Of a stretch of DNA of 64,000 nt, positions 44,940 through 55,959 are shown piece after piece. The stretch covers positions 2,604,001 to 2,668,000 of the forward strand of contig JASSKH010000026.1 of the NCBI GenBank assembly GCA_031763025.1, in the 5' to 3' direction. Position 1 is the first letter of the stretch, and the number at the start of each line of letters is the position of its first letter. This DNA is from Macrocystis pyrifera. Taxonomy: Eukaryota > Sar > Phaeophyceae > Laminariales > Laminariaceae. The notes under the pieces were generated by a model. It did no database searches. It was not told where the DNA came from and worked only from the letters and a program-made list of their open reading frames with translations. The position numbers and the translations under genes were made by a program.

Positions 44940-45148
44940 GAGAGAGATACAAGATACAAGTTCTTTGGTCACAAACCCACGCCACAGAGAAATTACAATG
45001 TTATGCAGTAAGCAGAGTAAACAACCCATGCAACGTCAATACACAGGTACATGTGGTATCCAGCACATCCGGTGTCCGCGCCGATTCTTCAATCCTACTG
45101 TAGAGAGATACAGGTTCTGTGGTCACAAAACTACGCCACAGAGATACT
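44940..45148 (+). repeat. CATTAAACCG repeat fragments
   Basis: Two partial copies (ATACAAGTTCTTTGGTCAC and CAGCACATCCGGTGTCCGCG) fill the space between two SINEs. Confidence 0.6.
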
Positions 45149-45149
45149 A

Positions 45150-45493
45150 TTTTTTTTTTAATTATTATTATTTTTTTTAATCATCACTTTTACTTTCCAG
45201 CCCACTTGTAGGAGGTTTTACCCTCGACGATCTTCTGGACAAGCCATGGTCACAGGTGTCGTCCCTTCTCCCCCCCGGTACGTGCCTTTAGTTATTATCG
45301 CGCATAGGGTTCAGCATTCCCACTGCTCGTCGATTTTCATCGAATGTACAGCTAACTCACGCTCTCGCGCTTTCCGCTAATCAATTTTATGCAAGAAAAA
45401 GTCCCTATGAGCATGCACTCGGTGAGACTCGAACTCACGAAATTGATCTTGATAGGCTCGCGGACCACCTACCAAGCCACCGGGGACGCCGGC
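45150..45493 (-). mobile_element. tRNA-derived SINE copy
   Basis: Full length. The third SINE within 1.4 kb, in alternating orientation. Confidence 0.85.
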
Positions 45494-45494
45494 T

Positions 45495-46090
45495 AGTAGA
45501 CAATGCAATGTCATGTTCATCATACTGGATATGACAGGCACGCCATACACATTCTATAAAAGAGAGAAAACGATGCGTAGAAAACAAAGAAAAACAAAAA
45601 CAAAGAAAACAAAGCAACCAAATCGAGAAAGAAAAAGAAAAAAAGAAGAAAAAAAAAACTGCTGTAGAAAGAACGGGAGAACACGCTGCTGTCTGTGGCT
45701 GCTCACTTCGTGGTTTAGCAGGTATGTTTTGTACTGCTGATTTCCCTTGCAACACATTGCAAGTATACTTATTGGTCTACCGCCGTGTGTGTTCTTCACA
45801 TCAAACCGTTCATCCAGCACAACCAGTGTCCGTGCCGATTCGTCAAAACTAGAGAGATACAAGTTCTGTGGTCACAAAACTACGCCAGATACCAGGCACC
45901 AGGTATACAATTGACACAGCATTATTCTATTGTTATGCAGCAAGCACAACAGCAGTCAGTAGCCAATGCAATGCCATGTTATCATACTGGATACGACGAG
46001 CACGACAGGCACGACATACACATTATATCCTACGCAAGAGAGAAAACAATAGAAACAACCGAAAGAGAAGAACGAAAAAGAAAAAAAAAT
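45495..46090 (+). repeat. CATTAAACCG repeat, two partial copies
   Basis: The segments 45495-45640 (GCAATGTCATG...CACGCC and A-rich) and 45780-46090 (full order from TTCTTCACATCAAACCG on) belong to the family. A TACCAGG...CCAGGTA motif lies near 45888. Confidence 0.6.
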
Positions 46091-46117
46091 GTCGTCCCCC
46101 CCCCCCCCTATTATATA

Positions 46118-46637
46118 TATTAGATATGGGTTGGGTTGGCGTCGGTTGGCAACGACACTGTAAAACATGCCGCTCACTACGTGAGCTAGACATCCACGGT
46201 ACCGTTTTTTGTTTTTTGTTTTTTGGCGGTCGCCCACAGCTGGTCGTCTAGTTAAATCATTTGTGCGAAGTAAAGAACCTTTACTCTGCACAAGGGAATT
46301 GATCATATCACTTAGTGTTCAAGGTAAGGCACCCAAGAGGCAGTTACATAGTAATCCCATTGCTGTCTCTGGAAGTGCTCACACCGGAGATTAAACTAAC
46401 CCATTGAAGCTGTCATCCATATGCAAGTCCGCCTCACAAGCGGCTCTCAGTAGGATGCAGCTCACTCTTCATGCGACTCGCCGGACACCTCACGGCGCTT
46501 CGCGCTTGGTGCAAGCAATGTCTGCCTGGTCGGTGAACCCCCGGCATGTTCCGTCCCGGCATTGTAGGGATGCGAGGGTCTACGGTCATACGACTACGGC
46601 CATGCATGACATGAGTACACTCCTATCGAGTACACCC
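46118..46637 (-). repeat. GCB repeat, full length
   Basis: 520 bp, entered from a C run at 46097-46108 and left by a C run at 46635-46647. Confidence 0.78.
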
Positions 46638-46689
46638 CCCCCCCCCGAAGGGGATGTCGCAAAACGAACTGAACAAACAATTATGCAGT

Positions 46690-46880
46690 ATGTGATGACA
46701 TGGCATTGCGTTGTCTACTCTGCTTACTGAATGGCAATGTATTAATAGTATCTTGTGGCGTAGTTTTATGACGACAGAACTTGCGACTCTCTAGGATCGG
46801 CACGTACACTGGTTGTGCCGGATGTCGACGGGTAGAAAGAACGGTTCAATGTGAAGAACACACACTACATGTATGTATAC
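46690..46880 (-). repeat. CATTAAACCG repeat copy
   Basis: It has GACATGGCATTGCGTTGTC, TGCCGGATGTCGACGGG and AACGGTTCAATGTGAAG. Confidence 0.6.
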
Positions 46881-46921
46881 AGCACTTTACAGCAGTAACT
46901 ACAGCAGCAGTACTATTGCTG

Positions 46922-47252
46922 TATCACGGGGGACCATAGGCGTCCCCGGTGGCTTGGTAGGTGGTCCGCGAGCCTATCAAGATCATTTTCGTGAGTTCGA
47001 GCCTCACCGAGTGCATCATGCTCATAGGGACTTTTTCTTGCATAAAATTGATTAGCGGAAAGCGCGAGAGCGTGAGTTAGCTGTATATACGATGAAAATC
47101 GACCAGCAGTGGGAATGCTGAACCCTATGCGCGATAAAAACTACAGGCACGTACCGGGGGGGAGAAGGGAAGAAACCTGTGACCACGGCTTGTCCAGAAG
47201 GTCGTCGAGGGTAAAACCTCCCACGAGTGGGCTGGAAAGTAAAAGTGATGAT

Positions 47253-47289
<37 letters not shown>

Positions 47290-47445
47290 TAGGACCAAAT
47301 ATTGATAGTAAAAATAGGGAAATATATACGTTTTTGTGTGTACCGTAGGTCCTAGTTAATAGGACCAAATATTGTTAGTAAAAATAGGTAAATATATAGG
47401 TTTTTATGTGTACCGTAGGTCCTATTTACTATGGTCCCCCGTAAT
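46922..47445. mobile_element. MITE-TA split by a SINE, followed by a second partial MITE-TA
   Basis: The left terminus CACGGGGGACCATAG (46926-46939) is separated by the SINE from its continuation AGTAATAGGACCAAATATTG (from 47285). A second unit begins at 47353 and ends with GGTCCCCCGTAA at 47444. Confidence 0.75.
46940..47285 (+). mobile_element. tRNA-derived SINE inserted into a MITE-TA
   Basis: Full length from GCGTCCCCGGTGGC to an A tract of about 30. The MITE halves on either side show the SINE arrived later. Confidence 0.85.
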
Positions 47446-47555
47446 TGTTGAAGCTGCACTCGTATCATGAAACCAAGGAGGGCGGAACAAGTGAAAAATC
47501 AACTGAAACCGATCAACATTACTCAGGTATTTGCTCGCATTCTGCGCTATTGCTA

Positions 47556-47668
47556 TTACGGGGGGGGACCATACAGTAGTTAACAAGACCAAATATTGTT
47601 AGTAAAAATATGGAAATATGTAGGTTTTTGTGTGTACTGTAGGTCCTATTTACTACGGTTCCCCGTAA
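47556..47668. mobile_element. MITE-TA copy
   Basis: The termini carry extra G residues; the body matches the family in reverse. Confidence 0.75.
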
Positions 47669-47805
47669 CACTACTCTACTGCTGCTGTTGCGTAGAGTGA
47701 AAATGAGTGAAAATGGCTGCCCAGAGGGCTGAACGAACCGAAACCGCATACCGGTACGTAGCAGCAGTCGGTCCTCTGTGGGTCCATACTGCCTTGAACA
47801 CTTGA

Positions 47806-47894
47806 CCCTTGTAGGACCGCGTTCCCGTTTTGGGGACAAATTACTTGGAATTTGACTGGTTTGTCGCCAAAATGGGACTGCGGTTCTAAAAGGG
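47806..47894. mobile_element. MITE-TTAA (piggyBac-like) copy
   Basis: It belongs to the 89-bp family defined at 55865, with the interior reversed. The ends are CCCTTGTAGGACCGC and TTCTAAAAGGG. The flanking TTAA has drifted here. Confidence 0.65.
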
Positions 47895-48114
47895 TAAACT
47901 GTACTACGACGGAAATTTCTGCGCCCCACGAATGAATGCCGGCAGCAGCATCTATCTGCTCGGATGGCGCATACCAGGTATACTTGATGATCATACTGAC
48001 CGCCATGAACAGCGAAAGAGAGGGTGACATGGCCGCTTTCATGAATGAGGTAGGTCCTCGGACTGGCTGGCGCCAGTGTCGAAAATGTGTCCCGACCGAC
48101 CACGGACCTTATAA

Positions 48115-48203
48115 CCCCTTTAGCACCGCAGTCCCGATTTGGGGACAAACCAGTCTAATTCCAAGTGATTTTTCCCCAAAACGAGACTGCAGCCTTAGAA
48201 GGG
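48115..48203. mobile_element. MITE-TTAA (piggyBac-like) copy
   Basis: It has the ends CCCCTTTAGCACCGCAGTCC and TTAGAAGGG, with TTAA intact on the right. It lies 220 bp from the previous copy. Confidence 0.75.
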
Positions 48204-48539
48204 TTAAATACGGTCAGAAACAAGCACGCGTGTCCATGGGAAGGAAGTCTTGTTCTTCTGATCGGTCCGGTTCCAAGTACAGCAGTACTCCAAAAGGAAT
48301 GATTGTACAAACTCTCGCGCCAAATAATCGAGTACCTGGCCTGTTATATACGTGCTATGATGAGCAAATTACGTCGCCGAAAATCGATTCTATACTGAAA
48401 CTGATAGAAAGTAAATCACACGGCAATGCCTTATTTTTGAACTTTTTCCGCACGCAAGTACAAATTTCAAATTTCCACGCCGTTTTTTCAGAGGTAAAAA
48501 ACCCCGAAACGATGCACACGTGTTACTTGCATCCTTCCA

Positions 48540-48647
48540 TTACGGGGGACCATACGTAGTAAATAGGACCAAATATTGTTACTAAAAAAGGTAAATGTAT
48601 AGGTTTTCATGTATATCATAGTTCCTATTAACTATGGACCCCCGTAA
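48540..48647. mobile_element. MITE-TA copy
   Basis: Full length; TA is present on the right flank only. Confidence 0.75.
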
Positions 48648-48649
48648 TA

Positions 48650-48735
48650 CTACTGCAGTCCCGTTTGGGAAACAAAGCTGCTCATAATTTGACTGGTTTG
48701 TCCTCAAACAAAAACGGGACTGCAGCCCTTGAACA
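48650..48735. mobile_element. MITE-TTAA (piggyBac-like), degraded
   Basis: It keeps the inverted pair CTGCAGTCCCGTTTGG and AACGGGACTGCAG, but the outer ends have decayed. It directly abuts a MITE-TA. Confidence 0.55.
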
Positions 48736-48762
48736 GTAAAAAGGGTCGAGTTTAAAGGTAGA

Positions 48763-49254
48763 ATGGATCCGAAATCGCAAGCAATGGATGACCGCAGAAG
48801 AGAATCACCAAGCCTTGTTATAGGGCGGGGTGGCTTCAAATCGCAAGCAGAGGCAGTGGTTGGCGGGTCGAAAGTGAATGTTGCCGAACTCGGGGGTTCG
48901 CACGGAAGCACCGGGGTATTCGAACAACAGCCGGGCGGGCCGGCCCCGCGGCTTGAAAATGGGAGAGAGGGGTCGGGGTAATACGTACTACAGGTGAAAC
49001 CGACTACAGATAACCCTTCCTTGCATCACGGAGCGCCGAATTGCAACCGACGAGCAGTTGAAAAATCTCTCGTCCCAATGGATGATATCGGCTCTTCTTC
49101 AGGTGGACATACAATGGTCGACACGCTGGAATTCCGAAAAGTATCATGCTCCATCTCGCCGAGGGACGCGCGCATACAAAACAAGACAAAACGTCAAGGA
49201 CATGACGTAGGGGAACAGAATGCGGTACCAGGTATATTGCAGGGAGAGGTGTAA
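48763..49254 (+). other. Two short unassigned open frames
   Basis: Frames 48763-48981 (72 codons, Ser/Gly-rich, starts MDPKSQAMDDRRRES) and 48994-49254 (86 codons) read like hydrophilic protein. They have no domain that I recognise and no splice sites joining them. They may be exons or chance. Confidence 0.2.
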
Positions 49255-49381
49255 AAGTCGTAAAATACCGTGCTCGCTGGATGCTGGCCAAAGCTCCAAA
49301 CACGAGAATCGAAAACATAAAACTTGTACGTTTGTAGAGCCAAGGTCGAGTCGAACATTCTCGGTGTCCTTATCTACACTA

Positions 49382-49486
49382 TTACGGGGGACCGTAGTAA
49401 ATAGGACCAAATATTGTTAGTAAAAACAGGTAAATATATGGTTTTTTATATAAACCATGGGTCCTGTTAACTATGGACCCCCGTAA
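49382..49486. mobile_element. MITE-TA copy
   Basis: Full length, with TA on each side. Confidence 0.82.
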
Positions 49487-49979
49487 TAGTGGCAAGCAAG
49501 GCCCTGGCCACGTGCTGTTAATAGGCACGAACGAAGAACCAGGCAGGTTACAAGCAGTAGTATATAAGCTCGCTTCCACCACCGGGCGCCACAAAAAAAA
49601 AAACGGTGCTCAGTGCAACGTTGAAATCAACTATACGGGGGGCACAGCAAGAAGGGCTGACACACTGCTGTATGTAGCTCTGCCGCTGTAGCAGATTGTT
49701 CACTGCTTGTCTGATGTGATACGAAAATAATCACTGCTGTATGACTATCATACTGGCGTACCAGGTACTAACTGTATGTAGTACAGCAGCTGTAGTACTG
49801 CAAAATCAGGTGTTCAGAAACTTTGTTGCTGTAAAATCTCGCGTCGCCGAGCGCAACAGAAAAATCACTGCTGTCAGGTCCAACCGAACAACTAACTGTA
49901 CGATACTGCTGCTGCTTTACGATAGAACAGCAGTACTCGTTGGACTTGGGGTGCTAGAAGCAATAACATCTCACTGCTA

Positions 49980-50088
49980 TTACGGGGGTCCATAGTTGAC
50001 AGGACCTACAGTATAAATAAAAACGTATATATTTACCTGTTCTTACTAACAATACGAATTTGGTTCTATTTACTACGGTCCTCCGTAA
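49980..50088. mobile_element. MITE-TA copy
   Basis: Full length with a short internal insertion, TA on each side. Confidence 0.8.
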
Positions 50089-50297
50089 TAGCTGGCGAAA
50101 GCTTGTTGCACCTCTGGTGCGACAAAAATAATCTGCGAGCGGGTGCGAGGCGGGCCAAGCGCGGTTACTGCTAAAATAGAATAACAGCGTTCGGCGCAGG
50201 TACCACAAGCAGAGGGAGGGGGAAACGCGAGGGCCGAATACCCGTGGGTTCTATCTCGACCAACATCGAGATCAGCACCTACTGGTGTAGCTAACTA

Positions 50298-50402
50298 TTA
50301 CGGGGGTCCATAGTTAATAGGACCTATGGTGTACATAAAAACCTATATATTTACCCATTTTTGCTAACAATATTTGGTCCTATTTACCATGGTCCCCCGT
50401 AA
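50298..50402. mobile_element. MITE-TA copy
   Basis: Full length, with TA on each side. A TACCAGGTA motif begins at its right edge. Confidence 0.82.
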
Positions 50403-50479
50403 TACCAGGTATCGACCTCTATACTACCTGGTACTCGTTTGAGAATATATACCAGTGGTATGTCCATATTGTTCGGTAG

Positions 50480-51207
50480 ACATTGGAGCATGTTGGCCTT
50501 TTGCGCGTCCTGCGTCTAAAAGAGACTTGAGTCGATGACTGTAAAAAAACAGTAGAAACTTCAACATTTCGGACGTCATACACCCGAGACAGGCTCGGCC
50601 GGCTACCACCAGGCCGCACCCCGAATGGAACCGGACGCCCGGGGTTCCGTGCTGGGGCTATAGCGTTTTTGTCGCTGTGTTTGAGCTTGCCTCGTGCTGC
50701 GGGGTCGAACCAGCGCAAGCGTGGGTGAAAGGACAGCAGTGTGTCTACAGCATTATCTCTGTTGGTACGAGCTGTGACTGCTGTACAGAGTAAGTATCGG
50801 GGCAACAACTGCTGCCGATGAAAAAACAGCAGCGTCAAGTAAACTCGTTATCAACATCACAGCCGGCAGGCGGAAAAGCAGGGAAGACCTGGAGAGCACG
50901 AAAATCTTCCGCGTCGCGCGGACCAGCAGAGGCTGCACTATTAATAGTCGCATCGCGCGGCGCTACGGAAGGATGGCGGCTATATATCGCACTTTCGAAA
51001 ACAGTCGCCAGAGACATCAAAATGATCTGCAGCGACCCAGAACCAAAATTAGGAAGCTACCACTTTTGTATGAGTTGTTTGCTTGCTCGGATGCCTTCTG
51101 AACGAAGGGGCGAGAGGCGTTCATCAGTCAGGGAGGCGACAACGCCTGCCAGGTAGATGAACACTTGCTACGAAATCATAAGGCCGCGACAGGGAAGAGG
51201 AGATACC
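50480..51207 (-). mobile_element. LTR fossil (TRIM-like family), interior plus one LTR
   Basis: The interior words (CATACACCCGAGACAGGCTC, AGCGTTTTTGTCGCTGTGT, GTGAAAGGA) and LTR words (GATGCCTTCTGAACGAAGGG, AACGCCTGCCAGGTA) match the element at 57.2 kb in the same order. The second LTR and the target duplication were not found. It is broken and old. Confidence 0.6.
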
Positions 51208-51228
51208 GTACCACCTTCCCAAGGAGGC

Positions 51229-51568
51229 CGGCGTCCCCGGTGGCTTGGTAGGTGGTCCGCGTGCCTGTCAAGATCAATTTCGTGGGTTCAAGTCCCACCG
51301 AGTGCATGCTCATAGGGACTTTTTCTTGCATAAAAACATTGATAAGCGGAAAGCGCGAAAGCGTGAGTTGGCTACATTCGATGAAAATCGACGAGCAGTG
51401 GGAATGCTGAACCCTATGCGCGACAACAAATAAAGGCACGTACCGGGGGGGAGAAGGGACGACACCTGTGACCACGGCTTGTCCAGAAGATCGTCGAGTG
51501 TAAAACCTCCTACGAGTGCGCTCGGAAGTAAAAGTGATGGATGAAAAAAAAAAAACAAAAAAAAAAAA
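51229..51568 (+). mobile_element. tRNA-derived SINE copy
   Basis: Full length. It starts 20 bp after the LTR fossil and ends in an A tract. Confidence 0.85.
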
Positions 51569-51569
51569 G

Positions 51570-52170
51570 GACCGAGGACTGACCCGCGGGACATTCTTGT
51601 GTTTTGTTTTTGGCCGCCGAAAATATTTGGTCTGAGAGGTGAGTCCAAATTTGAGAAAAAATATATATAAAAAAAAAAAAAATCAGGCAGAAAAAAAAAG
51701 AACCCCCCCCCCCCCCCCCCCCGGTAGGTCAGGTCTTTGTGAAGAGGGGTGCAGAGACACATTTAAGCTGGTGAGACACAGGGATGTCGATGCTGGGTAG
51801 GGCACGCTTGCAGAACACGGTCTTCTCATCATTGCTCCTCATGCGAGTTGAGAGAGAGGGAGAGAGAGAGATAACTCAAGTGAGCGGGGTGGGCTTCGTC
51901 GGGCGCACTGCTCAGCCCAGACGTTGACCAAAACTAACCTCACCTGTATGCAGATACAGTCTAACGGGGACGTTGTCATAAAGACGATTCCCAAACGTGT
52001 GACAGAATGTTCTCTACGGGCACGTCGTCATGCAGAAAATTCCCAAACTTGGAACAGAATATTCTGCTCAAAACGGGGGTGTCTGAACTGGCTCTTTCGC
52101 GCCAAAAAAAAAAGGCATTCAGGCACAAGGAGATGGGCACGCCACAGGCGAGAAACATTGAGATAGGTAA
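51570..52170. other. Intergenic, no gene recognised
   Basis: Contains a C run at 51706-51722, a GA microsatellite near 51850-51872 and otherwise unremarkable DNA. Confidence 0.4.
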
Positions 52171-52173
52171 CTA

Positions 52174-52280
52174 TTACGGGGGACCATAGTAAATAGGACC
52201 AAATATTGTTAGTAAAAATAGGTAAATGTACAGTATTTTATATGTACCATAGGTCCTATTAACTATGGACCCCCCCGTAA
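52174..52280. mobile_element. MITE-TA copy
   Basis: Full length, with TA on each side. Confidence 0.82.
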
Positions 52281-52530
52281 TATACAACAAGGCAAGTGTC
52301 TGAAACATGTCAACACGTGCCTGAAACATGCCTATGCATTCAAGGCAAGTAAATGCCTGAGACGTGCCTTGAACCTGATGAGCCCGCGGAGGCACATCCC
52401 ACACTAATTTTCAAGTAGTCAAGGGTTTCAGGCATATATGCCTACCTCGCTCAACACGCCAGTAACACGTTGAGAACCGCACACTTGCGTTGTTGGAGAC
52501 GACCCACTTGACGACCTGCCTGGAACAATT

Positions 52531-52702
52531 TGCGGAGGACCATAGTAAATAGCACCTGCGGTACGCACAAGAACCAATATAATATTTCCCTATTTTTACT
52601 AACAAAATTTACTACGGTCCCCCGTACAATATTTGGTCCTATTAACTATGGTCCCCCGTAATAAATTACGGGGGACCATAGTTATTACGGGGGACCATAG
52701 TT
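52531..52702. mobile_element. Cluster of MITE-TA ends
   Basis: One partial element is followed by three more termini in quick succession (ACGGTCCCCCGTA, ATGGTCCCCCGTAATA, then two ACGGGGGACCATAGTT). This looks like repeated insertion or excision at one site. Confidence 0.7.
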
Positions 52703-53095
52703 GTTGTTGTTGTTTTCTTCACATTAAACCGTTCTTTCTACGCGTCGACATCCAGCACAACCAGTGTCCGTGCCGATTCTTCAAACCTAGAGAGATACAA
52801 ATTCTGTGGTCACAAAGCTACGCCACAGAGATACTACGTTGCCACGTATGTAATGCAATGCCATGTCATCATACTGCGTACGACAGGCACGACATACACA
52901 TTCCATGACCTAGAGAAACAAAAACGAAACAAAGAGAAAAAACAAAAACAAAAACAAAGACAATTCGAAAGAGAAAAGAAACAAAAAAAGAAACTAAAAT
53001 ATACCTGGTATATGTATATACTTCAGTATAGCAGCAAACCATCGTACCCCCACGTAGGGGACGTGGCAGACACTTGAAAAGAACGAGCTGGAAAA
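52703..53095 (+). repeat. CATTAAACCG repeat, near full length
   Basis: It runs from TTCTTCACATTAAACCG through CACAGAGATACTAC and an A-rich tract to GTGGCAGACAC and AGAACGAGCTGG, the distal end also seen at 42.5 kb. Confidence 0.65.
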
Positions 53096-53120
53096 AAAAA
53101 GAAAAAGAAGAAAACACCAC

Positions 53121-53454
53121 TTTTTTTTTTTTTTTTTTTTTTAATCATCACTTTTACTTTCCAGCCCACTCGTAGGAGGTTTTACCCTCGACGATCTTCT
53201 GGACAAGCCGTGGTCACAGGTGTCATCCCTTCGCCCCCCCGGTACGTGCCTTTAGTTTTTATCGCGCGTAGGGTTCAGCATTCCCACTGCTCGTCGATTT
53301 TCATCGAATGTAGCGAACTCACGCTTTCGCGCTTTCCGCTTATCAATTTTTTATGCAAGAAAAAGTCCCTATGAGCATGCACTCGGTGAGACTCGAACTC
53401 ACGAAATTGATCTTGACAGGCTCGCGGACCATCTACCAAGCCACCGGGGACGTT
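53121..53454 (-). mobile_element. tRNA-derived SINE copy
   Basis: Full length, with a T run at 53121-53142. Confidence 0.85.
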
Positions 53455-53819
53455 GGTAGTCGTCAACAGAGTAAGACTAAGAACCAAGGTAAAAATAACA
53501 GTCAAACCAAACAAAGCACAAGGCATGCTCCAGGTAGCGGCAGCAGTTTATGGTACGAGTAGCACAGCCAGGGTCTCCCTGCTGGCCCGCCTGGTACCTT
53601 GCTACCCTGTCTGCCACCATCGTCCAGCGTTCGTCAACTATGCCCGGCCCCTCGGCGTCAGACAGTACGCAACAAGCAGAGCAGGCTCGTCATCCACCCA
53701 CGCCACACGACTCCTTCAATAAGGCTTATCAATCGGAGAAAGGAAGAGAAATGAAAATCACATAGGGTCACCGCAAAGAAGACAATAAAATGAAATAAAA
53801 ATAAACAAAAACAACAGGA

Positions 53820-54577
53820 AGACAAAGGAAGACCACGTTCGAACCAGCTGCACCAGTTGGTGGTACGAGTAGTATAGGCATGTTCTACTTCTTAGTCTGC
53901 CCGGTACCTGGCTACCCTATCTGCCATCTCCTTCCTACTTTCGTCCACTGCAGTTTCCCTGCTACTCCTCTTCCCCCCCCTCTCCGCATTCCCTTGGTCG
54001 GGTTTTCTGCTACTCCTCTTGTTGCCCCTCCTCCCCCCATTCCCTTGGACACCACCCACGGCGGATGCGCGGCGCTGCCTGCTCAGCTCAGCCTCAGCCT
54101 CGTGCCACCTCACCATGAACCGTTCGGCTGCTTCCAGGATCCCCCGGTACCACTTCCCCGCCTTTTTTGCAGCAGTGGGCCACAGTGCGGTCTCAACTCC
54201 AAACACCAAGGGAGCTAGTTCCGTTGACCCTTCGGTGGCGCGGAACTCCCTAAGGTCTTCGACTACGCATCTATGCCAAGTCTTAACCTGTCCGCCAGGT
54301 CTCGGGTTCTCCCCACCAGCAATCGTCCCGAACATCACCCGGCTGGGTAATCGATCCTTGCTTTGCCGTGCCACCCCCCCCCCGCGAAGAAGAGACGCCG
54401 TTTGCGGATGGTCGTTTCGATGCTCTCGCAACGTGTCATCTTGAGGGCCTTCGCGTACGAGAGGGTGGCATGGTCAGTACGAAGTCGGCGTTGGAAGCCA
54501 ATGGCTCGCAACAGGACTTGGTGGTGAGCCGTTCGAAGCTTGGCAAAGTGTTCCGCTCTGAGGGTCCACGTCACACA
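53820..54577 (-). mobile_element. LINE fragment, 3' end of the family at 10.7 kb
   Basis: The minus strand encodes the C-terminal part of the same RT ORF ([69 protein letters not shown]), with one frame change near 54375. The 3' tail word CTCGTACCACCAACTG is shared with the longer copy. The RT core is missing: the copy ends at a MITE. Confidence 0.85.
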
Positions 54578-54674
54578 CCCGTAGTAAATAGGACCAAATA
54601 TTGAGAGTAAAAATAGGTAAAAAAATAAGTTTTTGTGTGTACCGCAGGTCCTATTTGCTATGCCCCCCCGTAGA
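54578..54674. mobile_element. MITE-TA copy at the LINE break
   Basis: AGTAAATAGGACCAAATATT to CCCCCCCGTAG. The LINE does not continue beyond it, so it marks the truncation point. Confidence 0.7.
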
Positions 54675-54736
54675 TACTTGTAGTACGGATACCATACCTC
54701 CATCATCCATCCTTCATCTGGTGTTGCACGTCTCTA

Positions 54737-54841
54737 GTACGGGGGACCATAGTAATTAGGACCGAATATTGTTACTAAAAACAGGTAAACATATAGTTTT
54801 TTGTCTGTACCGTAGGTCCTATTTACTGTGACCCCCCGTAA
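54737..54841. mobile_element. MITE-TA copy
   Basis: Near full length; the outermost T residues are not conserved. Confidence 0.75.
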
Positions 54842-54915
54842 CTATGTGCGTATTGCGTAATAATGTCTCCCCAAAAAAAACGCGGGTGTGACATTTTGAA
54901 GGAAAAAGCATACTA

Positions 54916-55095
54916 TTACGGGGGGCCATAGTAAATAGGACCTACGGTACACACAAAAACCTACGTGTTCACCTATCCTTACTAACAACATATGGTCCGT
55001 CCTATCTACTAATTTTTTTTTTTTTTTTTTTTTTTTATATCCGTTACTTTTACTATTTTTTTATTTATTTATTTTATTTTATTTTTTCCCCGTAA
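54916..55095. mobile_element. MITE-TA with a T-rich insertion
   Basis: The left end and core (to about 55013) and the right end CCCCGTAA are separated by about 70 bp of T runs with GTTACTTTTACT, possibly a SINE tail. Confidence 0.65.
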
Positions 55096-55292
55096 TAGAG
55101 ACGTACAACACCACATGAATATTGGATGGTGGAGGTATGGTATCCGTACTACAAGTATCTTTTCACCAGAATAGTGTACGGAGCTACGCAATATTCATCG
55201 AGCCCCGACTATCACGCAAGGTCTGCCGGGATCTACCTCATTCTGTACGTGCTCGTGAAACGAGCACCATCGAACGATTATTCGTTCCATTC

Positions 55293-55700
55293 ATTTTTAT
55301 TTTTTTATTGACACTTTTACTTTCCAGCCCCGACTCGTAGCAGGTTCTCCCCTCAGCGATCTTCTGGACAAGGCCTGGTCACAGGTGTCGTCCGTCCTTT
55401 CCCTCCCCCCCGGTATGTGCCTATTTTTATCGCGCATAGGATTCAGTATTCCCACTGCTCGTCGATTTTCATCGAATGTTGCGAACTCACGCTCTCGCGC
55501 TTTCCGCTATTTAATCACAACTGGGCCAGCAAGTGCTGACAGTACACAGCTCCTGGCAGTACGTATCTCCTGGCTGGGGGAGCTGATCAATTTTCATGCA
55601 AGACAAAGTCCCTACGAGAATGCACTCGGTGAGACTCGAACCCACGAAATTGATCTCAGGAGGTACGCGGACCACCTACCAAGCCACCGAGGACGCCGGC
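55293..55700 (-). mobile_element. tRNA-derived SINE with an internal insertion
   Basis: Family sequence throughout, except for about 75 bp at 55512-55590 inserted between GCGCTTTCCGCT and GATCAATTTTCATGC. Confidence 0.8.
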
Positions 55701-55864
55701 TGATACGATCATTCGTCATCGTGTACGACTTGAAAATATACACTTCAGCACATGCTTTGTGCTTCGCGTACCGAATACATGCATGGAACAGCAGCCGCTC
55801 CCTGAAAACATACACCACCTGGTATAATATACATAAAACAAAACGACGTTTGATTCGCAGTTAA

Positions 55865-55953
55865 CCCCTATAGTACCGCAGTCCCGATTTGGGGACAAAC
55901 CACTCTAATTCCAAGTGATTTGTCCCCAAAATGGGACTGCGGTACTGAAAGGG
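55865..55953. mobile_element. MITE-TTAA (piggyBac-like), type copy
   Basis: This 89-bp element has exact TTAA on both sides and inverted ends reading CCCCTATAGTACCGCAGTCC and its partner GGGACTGCGGTACTGAAAGGG. TTAA duplication and termini beginning with C are hallmarks of piggyBac-superfamily elements. Confidence 0.8.
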
Positions 55954-55959
55954 TTAAAA

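Noticed and set aside
47981-48051. Exon-like 72-nt segment between two MITE-TTAA copies
   Set aside because: It has AG and GTAGGT edges and an open frame, but is too short and without family resemblance to call.
53825-53880. GGTTCGAAC as a tRNA B box
   Set aside because: It is the 3' tail of the LINE copy and no A box lies at the right distance.
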